A stretch of 64,000 nt of DNA from positions 1-64,000 of the forward strand of contig NZ_MJEI01000094.1 of the NCBI RefSeq assembly GCF_002095395.1, written 5' to 3'. The DNA comes from Williamsia sp. 1135 (GTDB taxonomy: Bacteria > Actinomycetota > Actinomycetes > Mycobacteriales > Mycobacteriaceae). Of the stretch, positions 27,689 through 36,196 are shown piece by piece. Position 1 is the stretch's first letter; each line of letters begins with the position of its first letter. The notes under the pieces are model-generated. The model made no database searches and was not told the DNA's origin. It worked only from the letters and a program-made list of their open reading frames with translations. The position numbers were made by a program, and so were the translations under genes.

Positions 27689-28638
27689 GGGGCCACCGCC
27701 TCGTCGTTGAACAGTCCGGTCAACCCGCGCCGCCCGAGGCGCGCGGTCAGTGCGGCGCCGGTGGCCGACAGTCCCAGTGGCAGCCGGCGCAACGGAAGGC
27801 TGTACCTGGAAAGCCACGACAGGGTGGTCTCGTCGCAAAAGCCTGTCGCTCCGTGCAATTGGTGGGCGACACGGAAGACCACGTCCGCGGCCTCGATCGC
27901 CGCCAGCCGCAGCGCGAGGGCGTCGTCGACGGCTTCGTCGTGTCCGGCCTGGACACTCCACAACGCATACTTCGCGAGGACTTCGACGCCGCTGCGTTCG
28001 ACCTCGGCATCGGTGAGCTGGAACTGGACGCCCTGCAACTGCGCGAGCGGACGGCCGAATTGTTCCCGCAGCAGGACGTGGGTGCGGGTGAGGGCCAGTG
28101 CACGGTCGAGCATTCCGAGCAGCGTCCAACACGGCAGCACCAGCCCTAGGGCCACGTCAGCAGCTCCACCGGCGTCGAGTGACTCGAGTTCCAGGGGTGC
28201 GACGAACGCGAACGCGGACGTGCGCGGCGACTCGCCCGTCGAGCGCGCTGTCGCAACAGCGCGCTGACCGGTCAGGGTGACTGCCGCCCAAAGCAGATCC
28301 AGATCAGCCACGGCTGCTGCCGGGTTGCGATCCGCCACGACCAGGAGACCGTCGACGTCTAGATCGGTGGGCCGGGACAGTCGTTCGGCGACCGGATAGG
28401 GCACCGCCCAGTGTCCTGCGCTACGACATAGTGCCGCCGCGGCTTCCAGTTCGTCGCCGTTCTTGCGGGGTTCCAGCTCCCATGCACCGAGCCCGTCGAA
28501 GACCGGGGCGACCAGTTTGTCGCGTCCGCCCGGGTCGCGTTCCGCGGATTCGATCAGCGCGTCGCCGCCCGCGGACTCGAATGCCCGCAGCGCCGCTGCG
28601 CCGTACTCGGTTGCCTCCGCGCTCAACTCGATGTTCAT
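27685..28638 (-). CDS. Acyl-CoA dehydrogenase, short subunit of a second pair
   Basis: A 317-residue, markedly short acyl-CoA dehydrogenase-like protein. It keeps LLREQFGRPLAQLQGVQFQL and the late HQLHGATGFCDETTLSWLSR but has a shortened N-terminal domain without the canonical flavin-shielding strand. Ordinary FadE enzymes have about 380-400 residues, so this is probably the non-autonomous half of a heteromer with the gene immediately upstream (ATGA overlap at 28635-28638). The Glu in GFCDE is a possible catalytic base by analogy with GYTWE in the other short subunit. It overlaps the hydratase downstream by four bases. Confidence 0.8.
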   Translation of the reverse strand: MNIELSAEATEYGAAALRAFESAGGDALIESAERDPGGRDKLVAPVFDGLGAWELEPRKNGDELEAAAALCRSAGHWAVPYPVAERLSRPTDLDVDGLLVVADRNPAAAVADLDLLWAAVTLTGQRAVATARSTGESPRTSAFAFVAPLELESLDAGGAADVALGLVLPCWTLLGMLDRALALTRTHVLLREQFGRPLAQLQGVQFQLTDAEVERSGVEVLAKYALWSVQAGHDEAVDDALALRLAAIEAADVVFRVAHQLHGATGFCDETTLSWLSRYSLPLRRLPLGLSATGAALTARLGRRGLTGLFNDEAVAP

Positions 28639-29774
28639 GACGCCGCCGGCAGGAGGGTTCGCGCCAACAAGATCCGCTGCATCTCGATGCTTCCCGATGC
28701 CACGGTGGCGGCCTGCGAGTAGCTCCAGTGATCTCGGACGTCGAGCCGAAAGCGTTCGGTGTCGTCGTCTGATGAGGTTGCATACGAAGCGATCTCGGTG
28801 AGAACCTCGGCACTGTCCTGGTCGAGAGTGGTCACGGCTATGCGGTAGACCGCGGCGTCGGCGGGCCGCACCCGTCCCTCGCTCTGCATCGCCACGACCC
28901 GGTAGGCGAGCAACCGGGCGCGCCGGCAATGCACCAGCATGCGGCTCCAACGTCCGTGCAACTCGGCAGGCAAGTCGTCCCACTCGTCGCCGAGCACGGT
29001 CGGGGCTTCTTGCAGGAGACGCTCACACCGGGCGTACCGGGCGATACCCACGCGCTCGAAGGCCAGCACCTCCTGGACCACCTGCCATCCCTCGTCGACA
29101 GTGCCCAGGACGTGCGCCTGCGTGACCTCGAGATCGTTGAAGAAGACCTCGTTGAGGTGGTGAGGTCCCAACATCGCGCGGATGGGGCGTACCTCGATCG
29201 CCGGGTCCGACATAGGGACCAGGAACACGGTCAGGCCTTGCTGCTTGCGTTCTCCCGTCGACGTGCGGGCGAGCAGGAAGCACCACTGCGCCATCGTCGC
29301 GTACGACGTCCAGATCTTCTGACCCGAGATCCGCCATCCATCACCGCTGCGTCGAGCAGCCGTGCGCAGGGACGCGAGGTCGGAGCCCGACCCCGGCTCG
29401 GAGAAGCCCTGACACCAGATCACGTCGCCCCGGGCGATGGGCGGCAAGTGTTCGCGCTGCTGTTCGGGCGTGCCGTGCCGCATGATGGTCGGCCCCACCC
29501 AATTCACGCCCATGTACTGGGCGCCCCGCGGCTCGTGATGCGCCCACATCTCCTCGCGGACCACGGTCTGCTCCCACACCGACGCGCCGCGTCCGCCGAA
29601 CTCTTCAGGCCAGGCCAGACACAGCAACCCGCGCTCGGCCAGGAATCGGCAGAACTCCTGCGCAGTCTCGAGATCGGCCGGATCATCGGTGAACGCGCCG
29701 CGAAAGTCTGCGGGGACCTGTTCCTGCAGCAACCCTCGCAATTCCTCGCGCAGTCGGGTCGCCGCCTCCCCCAT
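28635..29774 (-). CDS. Acyl-CoA dehydrogenase, long subunit of a second pair
   Basis: A 379-residue acyl-CoA dehydrogenase with LAWPEEFGGRGASVWEQ, CQGFSEPGSGSDLASL, ISGQKIWTSYA and a C-terminal SGSIEMQRILLARTLL in place of the usual GGTSEIQ. I chose ATG at 29774: a GTG at 29795 is in frame, but the -10 element of the promoter lies at 29794-29799, so that codon would be upstream of the transcript. It is the first gene of a five-gene minus-strand operon (two dehydrogenase pairs and a hydratase) and diverges from the GntR regulator. Confidence 0.85.
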   Translation of the reverse strand: MGEAATRLREELRGLLQEQVPADFRGAFTDDPADLETAQEFCRFLAERGLLCLAWPEEFGGRGASVWEQTVVREEMWAHHEPRGAQYMGVNWVGPTIMRHGTPEQQREHLPPIARGDVIWCQGFSEPGSGSDLASLRTAARRSGDGWRISGQKIWTSYATMAQWCFLLARTSTGERKQQGLTVFLVPMSDPAIEVRPIRAMLGPHHLNEVFFNDLEVTQAHVLGTVDEGWQVVQEVLAFERVGIARYARCERLLQEAPTVLGDEWDDLPAELHGRWSRMLVHCRRARLLAYRVVAMQSEGRVRPADAAVYRIAVTTLDQDSAEVLTEIASYATSSDDDTERFRLDVRDHWSYSQAATVASGSIEMQRILLARTLLPAAS

Positions 29775-29793
29775 GGTGAAGTCCGTACGGATC

Positions 29794-29823
29794 ACATTAC
29801 TTCAATCATTGATAGGATTGGAA
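29794..29823 (-). promoter_or_regulatory. Promoter with island operator (copy 4) between the dehydrogenase operon and gntR
   Basis: CAATCATTGATAGGATTG (29803-29820) has 6 of 7 complementary arm positions. Read on the minus strand it sits between TTCCAA (29823-29818) and TAATGT (29799-29794), with an 18-base spacer, exactly as in copy 3. The two promoters also share GCAAGTATT on the upstream side and GATTGAAGTAATGT on the downstream side. The site lies 68 bases before the GntR start, so autoregulation is plausible. Confidence 0.68.
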
Positions 29824-29867
29824 TACTTGCATGGTCGGGGGTCGACGATTCGATTATACTCCCCGGA

Positions 29868-29891
29868 ATGAACGAAATGCGGTCTGAGTGA
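29868..29891 (+). other. Short upstream reading frame overlapping the gntR start
   Basis: ATG at 29868 opens a seven-codon frame (MNEMRSE) whose TGA overlaps the GTG at 29888 in a GTGA arrangement. A TATACT hexamer at 29855-29860 would start transcription close to this ATG. Such a frame could couple translation to the regulator gene or be fortuitous; its short length does not allow a firm call. Confidence 0.3.
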
Positions 29892-30691
29892 CGACGGTCA
29901 GGAACGGTCGGGTTCCCCAGCGCCGGATCGCCGAGACGGTTGCCGCGGAGATCCGCGACGCCATCCTCGACGACGAAGACTACCGCTTGCCCACTCAAGA
30001 ACAGCTGGTCAAGGACTTCGGTGTCAGCTATCCGTCGATCCGTGAGGCCTTGCGGATCCTGGAGACCGAGGGTCTGGTCACTGTCCGTCGAGGGAACGTC
30101 GGCGGCGCAGACGTGCACCGGCCGGACGAGACCTCGGCGGCGTATCACCTGGGATTGTCTTTGCAGGCCGCCCGCGTCACGCTCCGGGATCTCGCCGCGG
30201 GGCTCCAGATGCTGGAACCGACGTGCGCGGCCGAGTGCGCCCGGCGCGATGACCGCGCCGACGTCGTCGTACCGGCGTTGACAGCTGCCATCGATGCCTC
30301 GGTCGGCTTTGTCGGCAACGGCGTCGAGTTCACCCACAGCGCCCGCGATTTCCACGATCTCGTCGTCTCGTTCACGCCAAACGTGACCATTCGGTACGCG
30401 GTCGGCAGCTATGTTGCGCTGTGGTCGGCGCAGGAAGAAGCCTGGGCCGAAGCGCGGACCCGCCACGGCGAGTACCCCTCCGAGGTCGAGGCCGAGGAAG
30501 CTGTCCGGGCACATCGCCGTCTGGTCGAAGAGATCGCAGCCGGACGCGCCGACGAGGCCGAACGCCTGGCCCGCGCGCACCTGGCCGCAACCCAGGCGCT
30601 GGTTCTCGATCGATACGGCGACCGGGTCGTCAACGCCTCCGCCGCCATGTCGCGGCAGGCCATCCAGTCGATCCGGCGTTCGCGGATCTGA
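29888..30691 (+). CDS. GntR-family (FadR/FCD subfamily) transcriptional regulator
   Basis: The 267-residue product has an N-terminal winged helix-turn-helix (LPTQEQLVKDFGVSYPSIRE, residues about 33-52, then ALRILETEGLVTVRRGN) and an all-helical C-terminal effector domain of the FCD type, with metal/effector-binding His and Asp candidates in ARDFHDLV and AVRAHRRLVEEI. FCD regulators usually repress catabolic operons and release DNA on binding an acid or acyl-CoA. It diverges from the dehydrogenase operon across operator copy 4. It is the only DNA-binding regulator in the island, so it is the best candidate for the four palindromes, although these do not resemble the usual FadR-type TGGT-ACCA sites. 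GTG at 29888 is the first in-frame start. Confidence 0.85.
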   Translation: MTTVRNGRVPQRRIAETVAAEIRDAILDDEDYRLPTQEQLVKDFGVSYPSIREALRILETEGLVTVRRGNVGGADVHRPDETSAAYHLGLSLQAARVTLRDLAAGLQMLEPTCAAECARRDDRADVVVPALTAAIDASVGFVGNGVEFTHSARDFHDLVVSFTPNVTIRYAVGSYVALWSAQEEAWAEARTRHGEYPSEVEAEEAVRAHRRLVEEIAAGRADEAERLARAHLAATQALVLDRYGDRVVNASAAMSRQAIQSIRRSRI

Positions 30692-30699
30692 GCTGCCGC

Positions 30700-31119
30700 C
30701 TACTCGGCCGACGGCCGGTTACCGCCGACCATCCCCACCAGCAACCGGCAACCGATCTCGGTATTCCAACTGTGGCCGGCGCCGTTGACGACCACCACGT
30801 CACCGACGTCCAGTCCGATGGTCTCGGAGTCGACCGCGAAGTCGACAGTTCCGTCGACGACAACGGTGATGTCGACGCTGTCGGTGTGATGGAACGGGAT
30901 GTCTCGGCCCGGCCAGAACTCGATGAGTCGCCACGTCACCGTGCCCGGCTCCGGGGCGAAGTCGAGCGGGATGCCCGACGCCGGTCGCGTCAGGTCGGGC
31001 GCGGACGAGTGTTCGTAGACACCGACAGATCCTGACTCCACGATCGGGCCGTCGTGGACCGTGACGGACTCCAGGAACGATGTCCCGTCCTCGCCGATGC
31101 CGGTGACCACGTGTTTCAT
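30700..31119 (-). CDS. Small cupin-domain protein
   Basis: A 139-residue single cupin. Motif 1 is represented by GRDIPFHHTDSVDITVVVDG and motif 2 by LDVGDVVVVNGAGHSW. The His pair and the late His could bind a metal. Small cupins of this kind serve as isomerases, dioxygenases or binding proteins; nothing here fixes a role. Its ATG overlaps the aldo/keto reductase stop by one base, so the two form an operon that converges on gntR. It may be the last member of the catabolic island. Confidence 0.75.
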   Translation of the reverse strand: MKHVVTGIGEDGTSFLESVTVHDGPIVESGSVGVYEHSSAPDLTRPASGIPLDFAPEPGTVTWRLIEFWPGRDIPFHHTDSVDITVVVDGTVDFAVDSETIGLDVGDVVVVNGAGHSWNTEIGCRLLVGMVGGNRPSAE

Positions 31120-32072
31120 CAGCCGACCGCCGTGACCTTCGCCGAGACGTCGTCCAGTCGCTCGAGTTCGGTGGCGGAGAGCGTCAGATCCACCGATGCC
31201 AGCAGCGCGCCGAGCTGATCCGGTATCCGCGCACTGACGATCGGGGCGACGATCGTCGGCTGTTGTCGGGTCCAGGCGATGGCCACCGTCGCGATGGCAA
31301 CCTCATGTGCCTTGGCGATGTCAGCGAGGACGTCGACCACCGCCAGTCCTTCGGTGCTGAAGTAGCGGTCGACGATCTTGCTGCGGGCCGCAGCATCGAC
31401 GTCCTCCTGTGTGCGGTACTTACCGGTCAGGAAGCCACTGGCCAGCGCCCAGTACGGCATCACCCCGAGGCTGTGTTTCTCGGCGAGCGGACGTAATTGC
31501 GCCTCGAACGGCTCCCGGGCCACCAGGCTGTAGTGGGGCTGCAGCGCAACAGGCTTCGCGAAACCGTTGGCCTCGGCGATCGCCATCCACTCGGCGATCC
31601 GTTCGGGCGAGTAGTTCGAGATTCCGAGGTACCTCACCTTTCCGGCCTTGACCAGCGCGTCGAACGCACCGAGCGTCTCGCCGAGGGGGACGTCCGGATC
31701 GTCGTAGTGCGCGTAGTAGAGGTCGATGCGGTCGGTCTGCAGCCGTCGCAGGGAGGCCTCTGCCGCACGGGCGATGTTGTCGGGCGCCAGACCGAGGAAC
31801 TCAGGATGCCTGCTGACCTTGGTGGCGAGTACGACGTCGTCGCGTCGCCCCTCCTTGCTGAACCACTGCCCGAGGATGGTTTCGGACTCGCCGCCCGTGT
31901 TGCCCGGAATCGACGCCATGTAGCTGTCGGAGGTGTCGATGAAATTGCCGCCGGCGGCGACGAAGTCGTCGAGCACCGTGAACGACGTATCGGCGTCACT
32001 GGTCCAGCCGAACGTATTGCCGCCGAGATTGAGTGGATAGACGTCAAGGGTCGAGTCGCCGATTCGAGTCAT
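31119..32072 (-). CDS. Aldo/keto reductase
   Basis: The 317-residue product shows the AKR barrel: LGGNTFGWTSD at the N-terminus, FIDTSDSYMAS (Asp and Tyr of the tetrad), VVLATKVSRHP (Lys), RIDLYYAHYDD (His), YLGISNYSPER and VALQPHYSLVARE. These use NADPH to reduce aldehydes and ketones. ATG at 32072 is the family start; the longer frame up to 32144 runs into the divergent gene's leader. The usual GxGTW strand reads LNLGGNTFGW. The substrate is unknown; the neighbouring cupin is co-transcribed. Confidence 0.85.
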   Translation of the reverse strand: MTRIGDSTLDVYPLNLGGNTFGWTSDADTSFTVLDDFVAAGGNFIDTSDSYMASIPGNTGGESETILGQWFSKEGRRDDVVLATKVSRHPEFLGLAPDNIARAAEASLRRLQTDRIDLYYAHYDDPDVPLGETLGAFDALVKAGKVRYLGISNYSPERIAEWMAIAEANGFAKPVALQPHYSLVAREPFEAQLRPLAEKHSLGVMPYWALASGFLTGKYRTQEDVDAAARSKIVDRYFSTEGLAVVDVLADIAKAHEVAIATVAIAWTRQQPTIVAPIVSARIPDQLGALLASVDLTLSATELERLDDVSAKVTAVG

Positions 32073-32153
32073 GCCCACCACACTATTGATTCGTCCGTCG
32101 TCCTGCCGCCGCGCACAATGGACCAGGACCTCCAGTCGGGACAAGGAGCCACC

Positions 32154-33641
32154 ATGACGTCCTCACCACACTCCACTCATACCGGCATCACGCACGCCGA
32201 CAAGGTGATGGATTCACTGTCGTCGCGTCCCGATGAAGACGTGATCAGCGACGAGACCAGGAGTTTCACCGCTTCCGAGTTCTTCGATCTGACGACGCGC
32301 CTGACCCATGTCCTCGCCGCGCACGGGCTCGGCCGCGGCGACACCGTTGCCGTCCTCGCCCCCATTGCGATCGAAGCGATCGCAATTCGGTATGCGGCCA
32401 CCCGGTTGGGGTGTGTCACGGTTCTGTGCCCGGACGCCGGGACACCGCAGCGACTCTCGGTTTTCCTGTCCCGGATCAGCGCCGACGCCGCGATCGTCTT
32501 CCCGGACACCGCAGCCGCGTTCCCCGCCGGGTCCGTTTCACTGGTGCTGGGGGTAGGACCGATCGAGGGTGTACCCGACCTACTGACCGCTGTGGGCTCG
32601 GCGCCCACGGCACCGCTGCGCGTCGATCTCGGCCCCGACGAGCAGTGCGTCCTGGTCGCGACCGGCGGCACCACGGGCGTGTCGAAGGCCAGCGTTCGCA
32701 GTGTTGCCGCGTACGACCGGCTCGTCGATCTCGGACCGACCCCCGGCCGTAGGCAATTGATCTGCACTCCGCTCCCCTACATCGCTCAGACCCTTGTCGA
32801 CACTGTTCTGATCGGCGGCGGCCAACTCATCCTCCGCAGAACGTTCGAACCGGTGTCGATCGCCACCACCATTGCCGAGCAGCGCGTCACCCATGTCGCG
32901 CTCGTCGAACCGCTCCTCGTCGAACTGCTCGACGGCATCGAGATGACGGACTTCGACCTGTCGTCCCTTCTCGCGATAAGCCATATCGGCGCCGACGCCT
33001 CGCCCGCACTGCGACGGAGGCTGCTGACCCGCGCCGGACGCCCCCTTCTCGTGCACCCCTACGGTGCAAGCGAATTCGGAGTTGTCAGCGCTCTTGCCGG
33101 CCCCGATTACAGCCTCGAGCATCCTGAACTTCTGAGCTCGGCTGGTAGACCGATCCCCACTGTGCAGGTCCGAATCACGGACGCCGCCGGAAACATCCTG
33201 TCCGCAGGCGAGACCGGACTGATCAACGTCCGCACCCGGGCGATGGCGCAGGGATATTCCGTCGCGCCGGAGTCCTCGGGCTTCCACGACGACGGCTCGT
33301 TCACCACCGGCGACGCCGGGTTCCTCGACAGCGATGGATACCTGCACATCCGCGGTCGTGCCGCTGACGAACGATTCATCGACGGGCACTCGATTTTTCC
33401 GCTCGACGTGCAGCAGGATCTCTGCTCGAATCCCGAGGTCGCCTACGCGGTGGCGGTCCCCGGTCCCAGGGGTGGTTTCGGTGCGGCAGTGGTGCTCACC
33501 GCCGACGCAACCAGCTCAGGAGACGACCTCGCCAAGCGGCATCCTTGGTCGATCGTGATCGTCGACCACATCCCGACCACCGAACAGGGCAAGCCGCATC
33601 GGCAACAGGTCACCGACCTCATCTGGCCATCGACTCCTTGA
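32154..33641 (+). CDS. AMP-binding (ANL superfamily) acid-CoA ligase-like protein
   Basis: A 495-residue ANL-fold protein. The P-loop is degenerate (VATGGTTGVSKASV, with SKA where PKG is usual). HPYGASEFG stands for the YGxTE motif, FTTGDAGFLDSDGYLHIRGR is complete and the C-terminal catalytic Lys is present in TTEQGKPHR. The first 50 residues are short for an acyl-CoA synthetase. ATG at 32154 follows AAGGAG. It diverges from the aldo/keto reductase across 81 bases with no copy of the island palindrome, so it is probably outside that regulon. It could be a true ligase or an adenylating enzyme of secondary metabolism. Confidence 0.78.
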   Translation: MTSSPHSTHTGITHADKVMDSLSSRPDEDVISDETRSFTASEFFDLTTRLTHVLAAHGLGRGDTVAVLAPIAIEAIAIRYAATRLGCVTVLCPDAGTPQRLSVFLSRISADAAIVFPDTAAAFPAGSVSLVLGVGPIEGVPDLLTAVGSAPTAPLRVDLGPDEQCVLVATGGTTGVSKASVRSVAAYDRLVDLGPTPGRRQLICTPLPYIAQTLVDTVLIGGGQLILRRTFEPVSIATTIAEQRVTHVALVEPLLVELLDGIEMTDFDLSSLLAISHIGADASPALRRRLLTRAGRPLLVHPYGASEFGVVSALAGPDYSLEHPELLSSAGRPIPTVQVRITDAAGNILSAGETGLINVRTRAMAQGYSVAPESSGFHDDGSFTTGDAGFLDSDGYLHIRGRAADERFIDGHSIFPLDVQQDLCSNPEVAYAVAVPGPRGGFGAAVVLTADATSSGDDLAKRHPWSIVIVDHIPTTEQGKPHRQQVTDLIWPSTP

Positions 33642-33687
33642 CGGCACATGGGATATCGACGGTCAGAAGAGCACGCTCGATCGCTGT

Positions 33688-33720
33688 TTCGGCACGGTCG
33701 ACGGCCGGTTCGGCACGGTC
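33688..33720 (+). repeat. Two copies of the 21-bp intergenic repeat core
   Basis: TTCGGCACGGTC occurs at 33688-33699 and again at 33709-33720, exactly 21 bases apart. It is the same core and period as the large array at 13.8-14.2 kb. Here too it lies between convergent genes, and the second copy overlaps the stop codon of the gamma-glutamyltransferase. Confidence 0.75.
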
Positions 33721-35680
33721 AACGAGAGTCGCCGAGAACTATCCCTTCGCGGCGTGGATCCGCTCCACCGGACCATCCTTGCTCGGTACGCAACAGGGCG
33801 CTCAGCCCGCTGGATTGGTCGTCGAGGTCGACCTCATGACCCTTGGCGCGCAATCCCTGGACAAGTGGGTCGTTGTCCCCGTTGTTCGCGGTGTCGATGT
33901 TGGGGTGCTCACCGCCGACGTTGGTGCTCGGCGTGTTGGCCGCACCGAAGTCGACCATCGACACCGCCTGTTGTGGATCCATACCCCAATCAGTCAGTCC
34001 GATCAGCGTTTTCACCACGAACTGGATGATCACCGACCCACCGGGTGATCCGACGACCATCTCGAGGTCGCCGTACTCGCCGCCGGCGGCAGGTCCACTG
34101 AAGACCAGCGTCGGCGCCATGGAACTGCGCGGCCGCTTGTTCGGCTCCACCCGGTTGACCAGAGGCAGACCCTGCGGATCGGTCGGCTCGGCGGAGAAAT
34201 CGGTGAGCTGGTTGTTCAGCAGGAAGCCGTCGACCATGTGAAAGGATCCGAACGCGGACTCCACCGTGGTGGTCATGGACGCGGCGTTGCCTTCCTTGTC
34301 GACAACGGAGATGTGGCTGGTCCCGTGCTCGACACCGGCGTACCAGCCGACGGGTGCGGCAGCATCGAATTGACCTGCCGTCGCAGTCCCCATCGAGCGG
34401 TCCGGATTGATGAGTGCCGCCCGACCTTTCAGGTAGGCGGGATCCAAGAGGGCAGCAGGACTTCCGCCGGGCAGGGGCACGAAGTCGGAATCGGCGATGT
34501 ACTTGTCGCGGTCTGCGTAGGCCAGTCGCTCGGCCTCGGAGATCAGGTGCACCCCCATCACCGACGGCTTCCCACCGTTGAGATCGGTTGCGGTCGGCGG
34601 GTATTGATCCATCTCGAAGTTCGAGAGGATCCCCAGCGTCGACGCCACGGCGAGCCCGCCCGATGACGGGTTCGGCATCCCGCAGACCTGCACGTCGCGG
34701 TATGGGACGCAGATGGGTTCGCGCACCTTCGACTCGTAGTTCTGCAGATCGGCGACTGTCATCGCGGACGGGGTCATCCCGTTGGCGGTGGACCCCGCCT
34801 TCGCCACGATGGCCTCGGCGATGTCACCGGAGTAGAACGCGTCGGCTCCCTCGGACGCGATGGCGCCCAACGTCTTCGAGTACGCCGGGTTTGTCAGGAC
34901 CTCTCCCGCGGGCTTGCCTGACCCGTCCGGCAGCAAGAAATACGATTTGGCAGCTGGATCGACCGCGAGCTCGGCACTGGACTCGTCGATGGCCGCAGCC
35001 ATCCGGGGGCTGATCGCGAAGCCGCTGTCGGCCAGGCTGGTCGCAGGTTCGAACAGACTGCGCCAGGCGTTGTTCCCGTGCTCCGAGTGAACGTCCTCCA
35101 GCAGTCGCAGGACCCCGGGTACACCGATCGACCGGCCGCTCTCGCGTGCACTGGGCACCGGCTCGGTGCGATTGATGTCGTCGACCCAGCGCAGGTAGTT
35201 CTCGGTGGCCGCCGCCGGTGCCACCTCGCGGCCGTCGTAGGCCTGCACCGACTTGTCGGCTGCGTCGTAATACAGCGCGAATGCACCGCCGCCGATGCCC
35301 GAACTCTGCGGCTCGGCGAGGCCGAGGACCATCTGGGCAGCCACCAGCGCGTCTGCGGCGTCGCCACCATCGGCCAGGACCTCACAGGCTGCCTGTGTGG
35401 CCAGCGGATTCGCGGTGGCCGCGGCGAAAGACTTCGTGTGCACCACGGTCATGTCCGACCGGTACCCCGTCGCCACCTCAGGGTTGGTCGAGATGTCCTC
35501 CGTCGCACCATCCGGCTCGGAGGGCGCGGTGACCGCTGTACTCGGCGACTCGGGTAGAGCACACACGCGCTCAGGTGACGCAATCTCGTCGGAGGACGTC
35601 GAACACGACGCCGCCAGGAGCAGTGCGGTGACAATCACAGCCACAGCACCTGCGCGGGGGCGGGCCACAGGTCCGGTCAT
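33719..35680 (-). CDS. ggt: Gamma-glutamyltransferase, predicted lipoprotein
   Basis: The 653-residue product is an Ntn-hydrolase gamma-glutamyltransferase, which cleaves gamma-glutamyl bonds such as that of glutathione or, in actinobacteria, other gamma-glutamyl compounds. It begins with a signal peptide ending in a lipobox (LLLAASC, Cys26), so it should be exported and anchored to the membrane. Self-cleavage before the catalytic Thr is predicted at Thr454 (VEHGTSHISVVD). The substrate loops SGIGGGAFALYY and VVGSPGGSVIIQ are present. ATG at 35680 was chosen over a GTG at 35686 for signal-peptide length. It diverges from a small SRPBCC gene. Confidence 0.9.
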   Translation of the reverse strand: MTGPVARPRAGAVAVIVTALLLAASCSTSSDEIASPERVCALPESPSTAVTAPSEPDGATEDISTNPEVATGYRSDMTVVHTKSFAAATANPLATQAACEVLADGGDAADALVAAQMVLGLAEPQSSGIGGGAFALYYDAADKSVQAYDGREVAPAAATENYLRWVDDINRTEPVPSARESGRSIGVPGVLRLLEDVHSEHGNNAWRSLFEPATSLADSGFAISPRMAAAIDESSAELAVDPAAKSYFLLPDGSGKPAGEVLTNPAYSKTLGAIASEGADAFYSGDIAEAIVAKAGSTANGMTPSAMTVADLQNYESKVREPICVPYRDVQVCGMPNPSSGGLAVASTLGILSNFEMDQYPPTATDLNGGKPSVMGVHLISEAERLAYADRDKYIADSDFVPLPGGSPAALLDPAYLKGRAALINPDRSMGTATAGQFDAAAPVGWYAGVEHGTSHISVVDKEGNAASMTTTVESAFGSFHMVDGFLLNNQLTDFSAEPTDPQGLPLVNRVEPNKRPRSSMAPTLVFSGPAAGGEYGDLEMVVGSPGGSVIIQFVVKTLIGLTDWGMDPQQAVSMVDFGAANTPSTNVGGEHPNIDTANNGDNDPLVQGLRAKGHEVDLDDQSSGLSALLRTEQGWSGGADPRREGIVLGDSR

Positions 35681-35767
35681 GGTCACATGTTCCCCGATCG
35701 TATGCAGCAGAAACCCTCGATCCACGATTTCGTTTGGCGATCAGCGCAGTTGGGTTACCTTCAGACC

Positions 35768-36196
35768 ATGGCAGTTAGCGGAAGCAAGAGTATCGACATC
35801 GAAGCGCCACCAGCCGCGGTGCTCGACGCCATCGCGGACATCGAGGGCATGCCGTCATGGTCGTCCATTCACAAGAGCGCCGCCGTGATCGACCGTCACG
35901 ACGATGGCAGGCCCAGGCAGGCACGCATGAGCGTCCAGCTGATGGGCAACACCGACGATCAGGTCGTCGAGTACACCTGGGCCGACAACTCCGTGGTGTG
36001 GGAGATGCTCGAGAGCTCGCAGCAGAAGATGCAGCGCGCCGAATATCGCCTCACCGAAACGGAAACCGGCACCCACGTCGAGTTCGAGATGACCATCGAT
36101 CTCAAGATCCCGGTGCCGGGGCTACTCGTCAAAAGAGGTCAGAAAACAGTTCTGGAGATGGCGACGAAGGGTTTGCGCGACCAGGTCGTCGGCTGA
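35768..36196 (+). CDS. SRPBCC-fold (START/polyketide cyclase-like) small protein
   Basis: A 142-residue protein of the SRPBCC/polyketide cyclase-dehydrase fold: SKSIDIEAPPAAVLDAIADI at the N-terminus, MPSWSSIHKS, then beta strands and a final amphipathic helix (VLEMATKGLRDQVV). Such proteins bind hydrophobic ligands; no catalytic residues can be named. Its stop directly abuts the stop of the convergent lipase gene with no space for a separate terminator. A second SRPBCC gene at 38150 is of similar length and may be a paralogue. Confidence 0.78.
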   Translation: MAVSGSKSIDIEAPPAAVLDAIADIEGMPSWSSIHKSAAVIDRHDDGRPRQARMSVQLMGNTDDQVVEYTWADNSVVWEMLESSQQKMQRAEYRLTETETGTHVEFEMTIDLKIPVPGLLVKRGQKTVLEMATKGLRDQVVG

